Shown piece by piece: positions 6,202 through 6,402 of a DNA stretch of 6,402 bases. This DNA comes from Gammaproteobacteria bacterium (GTDB taxonomy: Bacteria > Pseudomonadota > Gammaproteobacteria > Poriferisulfidales > Oxydemutatoraceae), in NCBI GenBank assembly GCA_007570905.1, contig RKSI01000067.1, positions 1 to 6,402 of the forward strand. The letters are read 5' to 3'. Position numbers and translations under genes: made by a program. The stretch's first letter is position 1; the number at the start of each line of letters is the position of its first letter. The notes below the pieces were generated by a model that was given only the letters and a program-made list of their open reading frames with translations, had not been told where the DNA came from and ran no database searches.

Positions 6202-6217
6202 CATCGCGCGCGGTGGC
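6192..6217. promoter_or_regulatory. Inverted repeat overlapping the -35: candidate operator
   Basis: GCCACCGC (6192-6199) and GCGGTGGC (6210-6217) are perfect 8-bp inverted half-sites with a 10-bp spacer, centres 18 bp apart. One half-site overlaps the candidate -35 box. The octamer AATTTGCG occurs as a direct repeat on either side, at 6184-6191 and 6218-6225. This layout suits a dimeric regulator; no regulator gene is in the window. It lies between two divergent starts, so it could control both. Confidence 0.4.
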
Positions 6218-6268
6218 AATTTGCGCGCGGATTTGGTTTGCTCACGGTATCCCCATCGCGCCGCTGAA

Positions 6269-6402
6269 ATGTCCTCGCCCGCCAACGCCACCGTCGACAC
6301 CGTCACCGTCGCTGACACCGTCACCGACACCGTCAAATCCAAATCGCGCCGCGGGCGGGCGAATAAACTGCGGCGGGCGGAAGCGGCAAGCCCGCCCTCC
6401 GC
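6269..6402 (+). CDS. Possible divergent gene, N-terminal fragment only
   Basis: An ATG at 6269 opens a frame with no stop through the window end (44 full codons). The N-terminus begins MSSPANATV, continues as a Thr/Asp/Val repeat (TVDTVTVADTVTDTV, about residues 8-22), then turns basic (KSKSRRGRANKLRRAEAA, 23-40). It has no signal peptide or membrane segment. I do not recognise it. Such Arg-rich leaders occur ahead of several cytoplasmic enzyme families, but a family cannot be named from this. No clear Shine-Dalgarno precedes the ATG, so the true start could be further in, and the whole frame could be chance in GC-rich DNA. The divergent position across a plausible promoter region favours a real gene. 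Confidence 0.35.
   Translation, partial: MSSPANATVDTVTVADTVTDTVKSKSRRGRANKLRRAEAASPPS
6296..6334 (+). repeat. Short in-frame repeats of GACACCGTC
   Basis: The 9-mer GACACCGTC occurs three times in 39 bp (6296-6304, 6314-6322, 6326-6334), each in the frame of the ATG at 6269 and encoding Asp-Thr-Val. The spacing of 18 and 12 bp keeps the frame, so slipped-strand changes here would add or remove whole codons. Confidence 0.7.

Noticed and set aside
6136..6217. The two hairpins as a guanidine-II (mini-ykkC) riboswitch
   Set aside because: That class needs two small stems with ACGR loops. The loops here are 9-10 nt and do not match, and one stem overlaps the predicted -35 and so would not be transcribed from that promoter.
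6114..6245. N-terminal extension of the ureohydrolase to a GTG at 6245
   Set aside because: The added residues are Arg/Cys/His-rich and unlike the family, and they would cover the candidate promoter. ATG 6113 has its own ribosome binding site.
6372..6396. GGCGGGC / GCCCGCC inverted repeat at the right edge
   Set aside because: A 7-bp all-GC stem in GC-rich, possibly coding sequence is expected by chance, and there is no adjoining T-run.

Overview
The window is a stretch of GC-rich bacterial chromosome, most likely from a proteobacterium. The evidence is a Tat-exported binding protein, tightly packed ABC genes, strong G/C preference at third codon positions and GGCCGG-rich spacers. I cannot place the genus. 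No rRNA, tRNA, insertion sequence, phage gene or CRISPR array is visible. Except for a divergent promoter region near the right end, the window is almost fully coding.

Layout, left to right. (1) 1-288, + strand: the last 95 residues of a luciferase-like flavin-dependent oxidoreductase whose body lies outside the window. (2) 338-4303, + strand: a complete polyamine-type (PotABCD-like, COG0687 class) ABC importer in the order binding protein, permease, permease, ATPase. The binding protein has a strong Shine-Dalgarno site and a Tat signal. A perfect 12-bp GC hairpin separates it from the permeases, and the last three genes are coupled by a 1-nt gap and an ATGA overlap. (3) 4323-5138, + strand: an alpha/beta hydrolase 19 nt behind the ATPase, probably in the same operon. 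(4) 5103-6113, - strand: an agmatinase/arginase-superfamily ureohydrolase that converges on the hydrolase, the two stop ends overlapping by 36 bp. (5) 6114-6268: its promoter region, with a TACAAT -10, an inverted repeat over the -35 and a second hairpin in the leader. (6) 6269 to the end, + strand: a possible divergent gene cut off by the window edge.

Taken together the genes look like an uptake-and-breakdown locus for a small nitrogen compound: importer, flavin oxidoreductase, alpha/beta hydrolase and a metal hydrolase of the guanidine-cleaving superfamily. The obvious label would be putrescine or agmatine use, but two details argue against taking it at face value. The binding protein lacks two of the tryptophans that box in polyamines in E. 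coli PotD. The ureohydrolase keeps all six metal ligands but has lost the GTGTPxxGG substrate loop, and it has Cys where arginase and agmatinase have the guanidinium-binding Glu. The substrate of the system is therefore open, and this is the most interesting point in the window.
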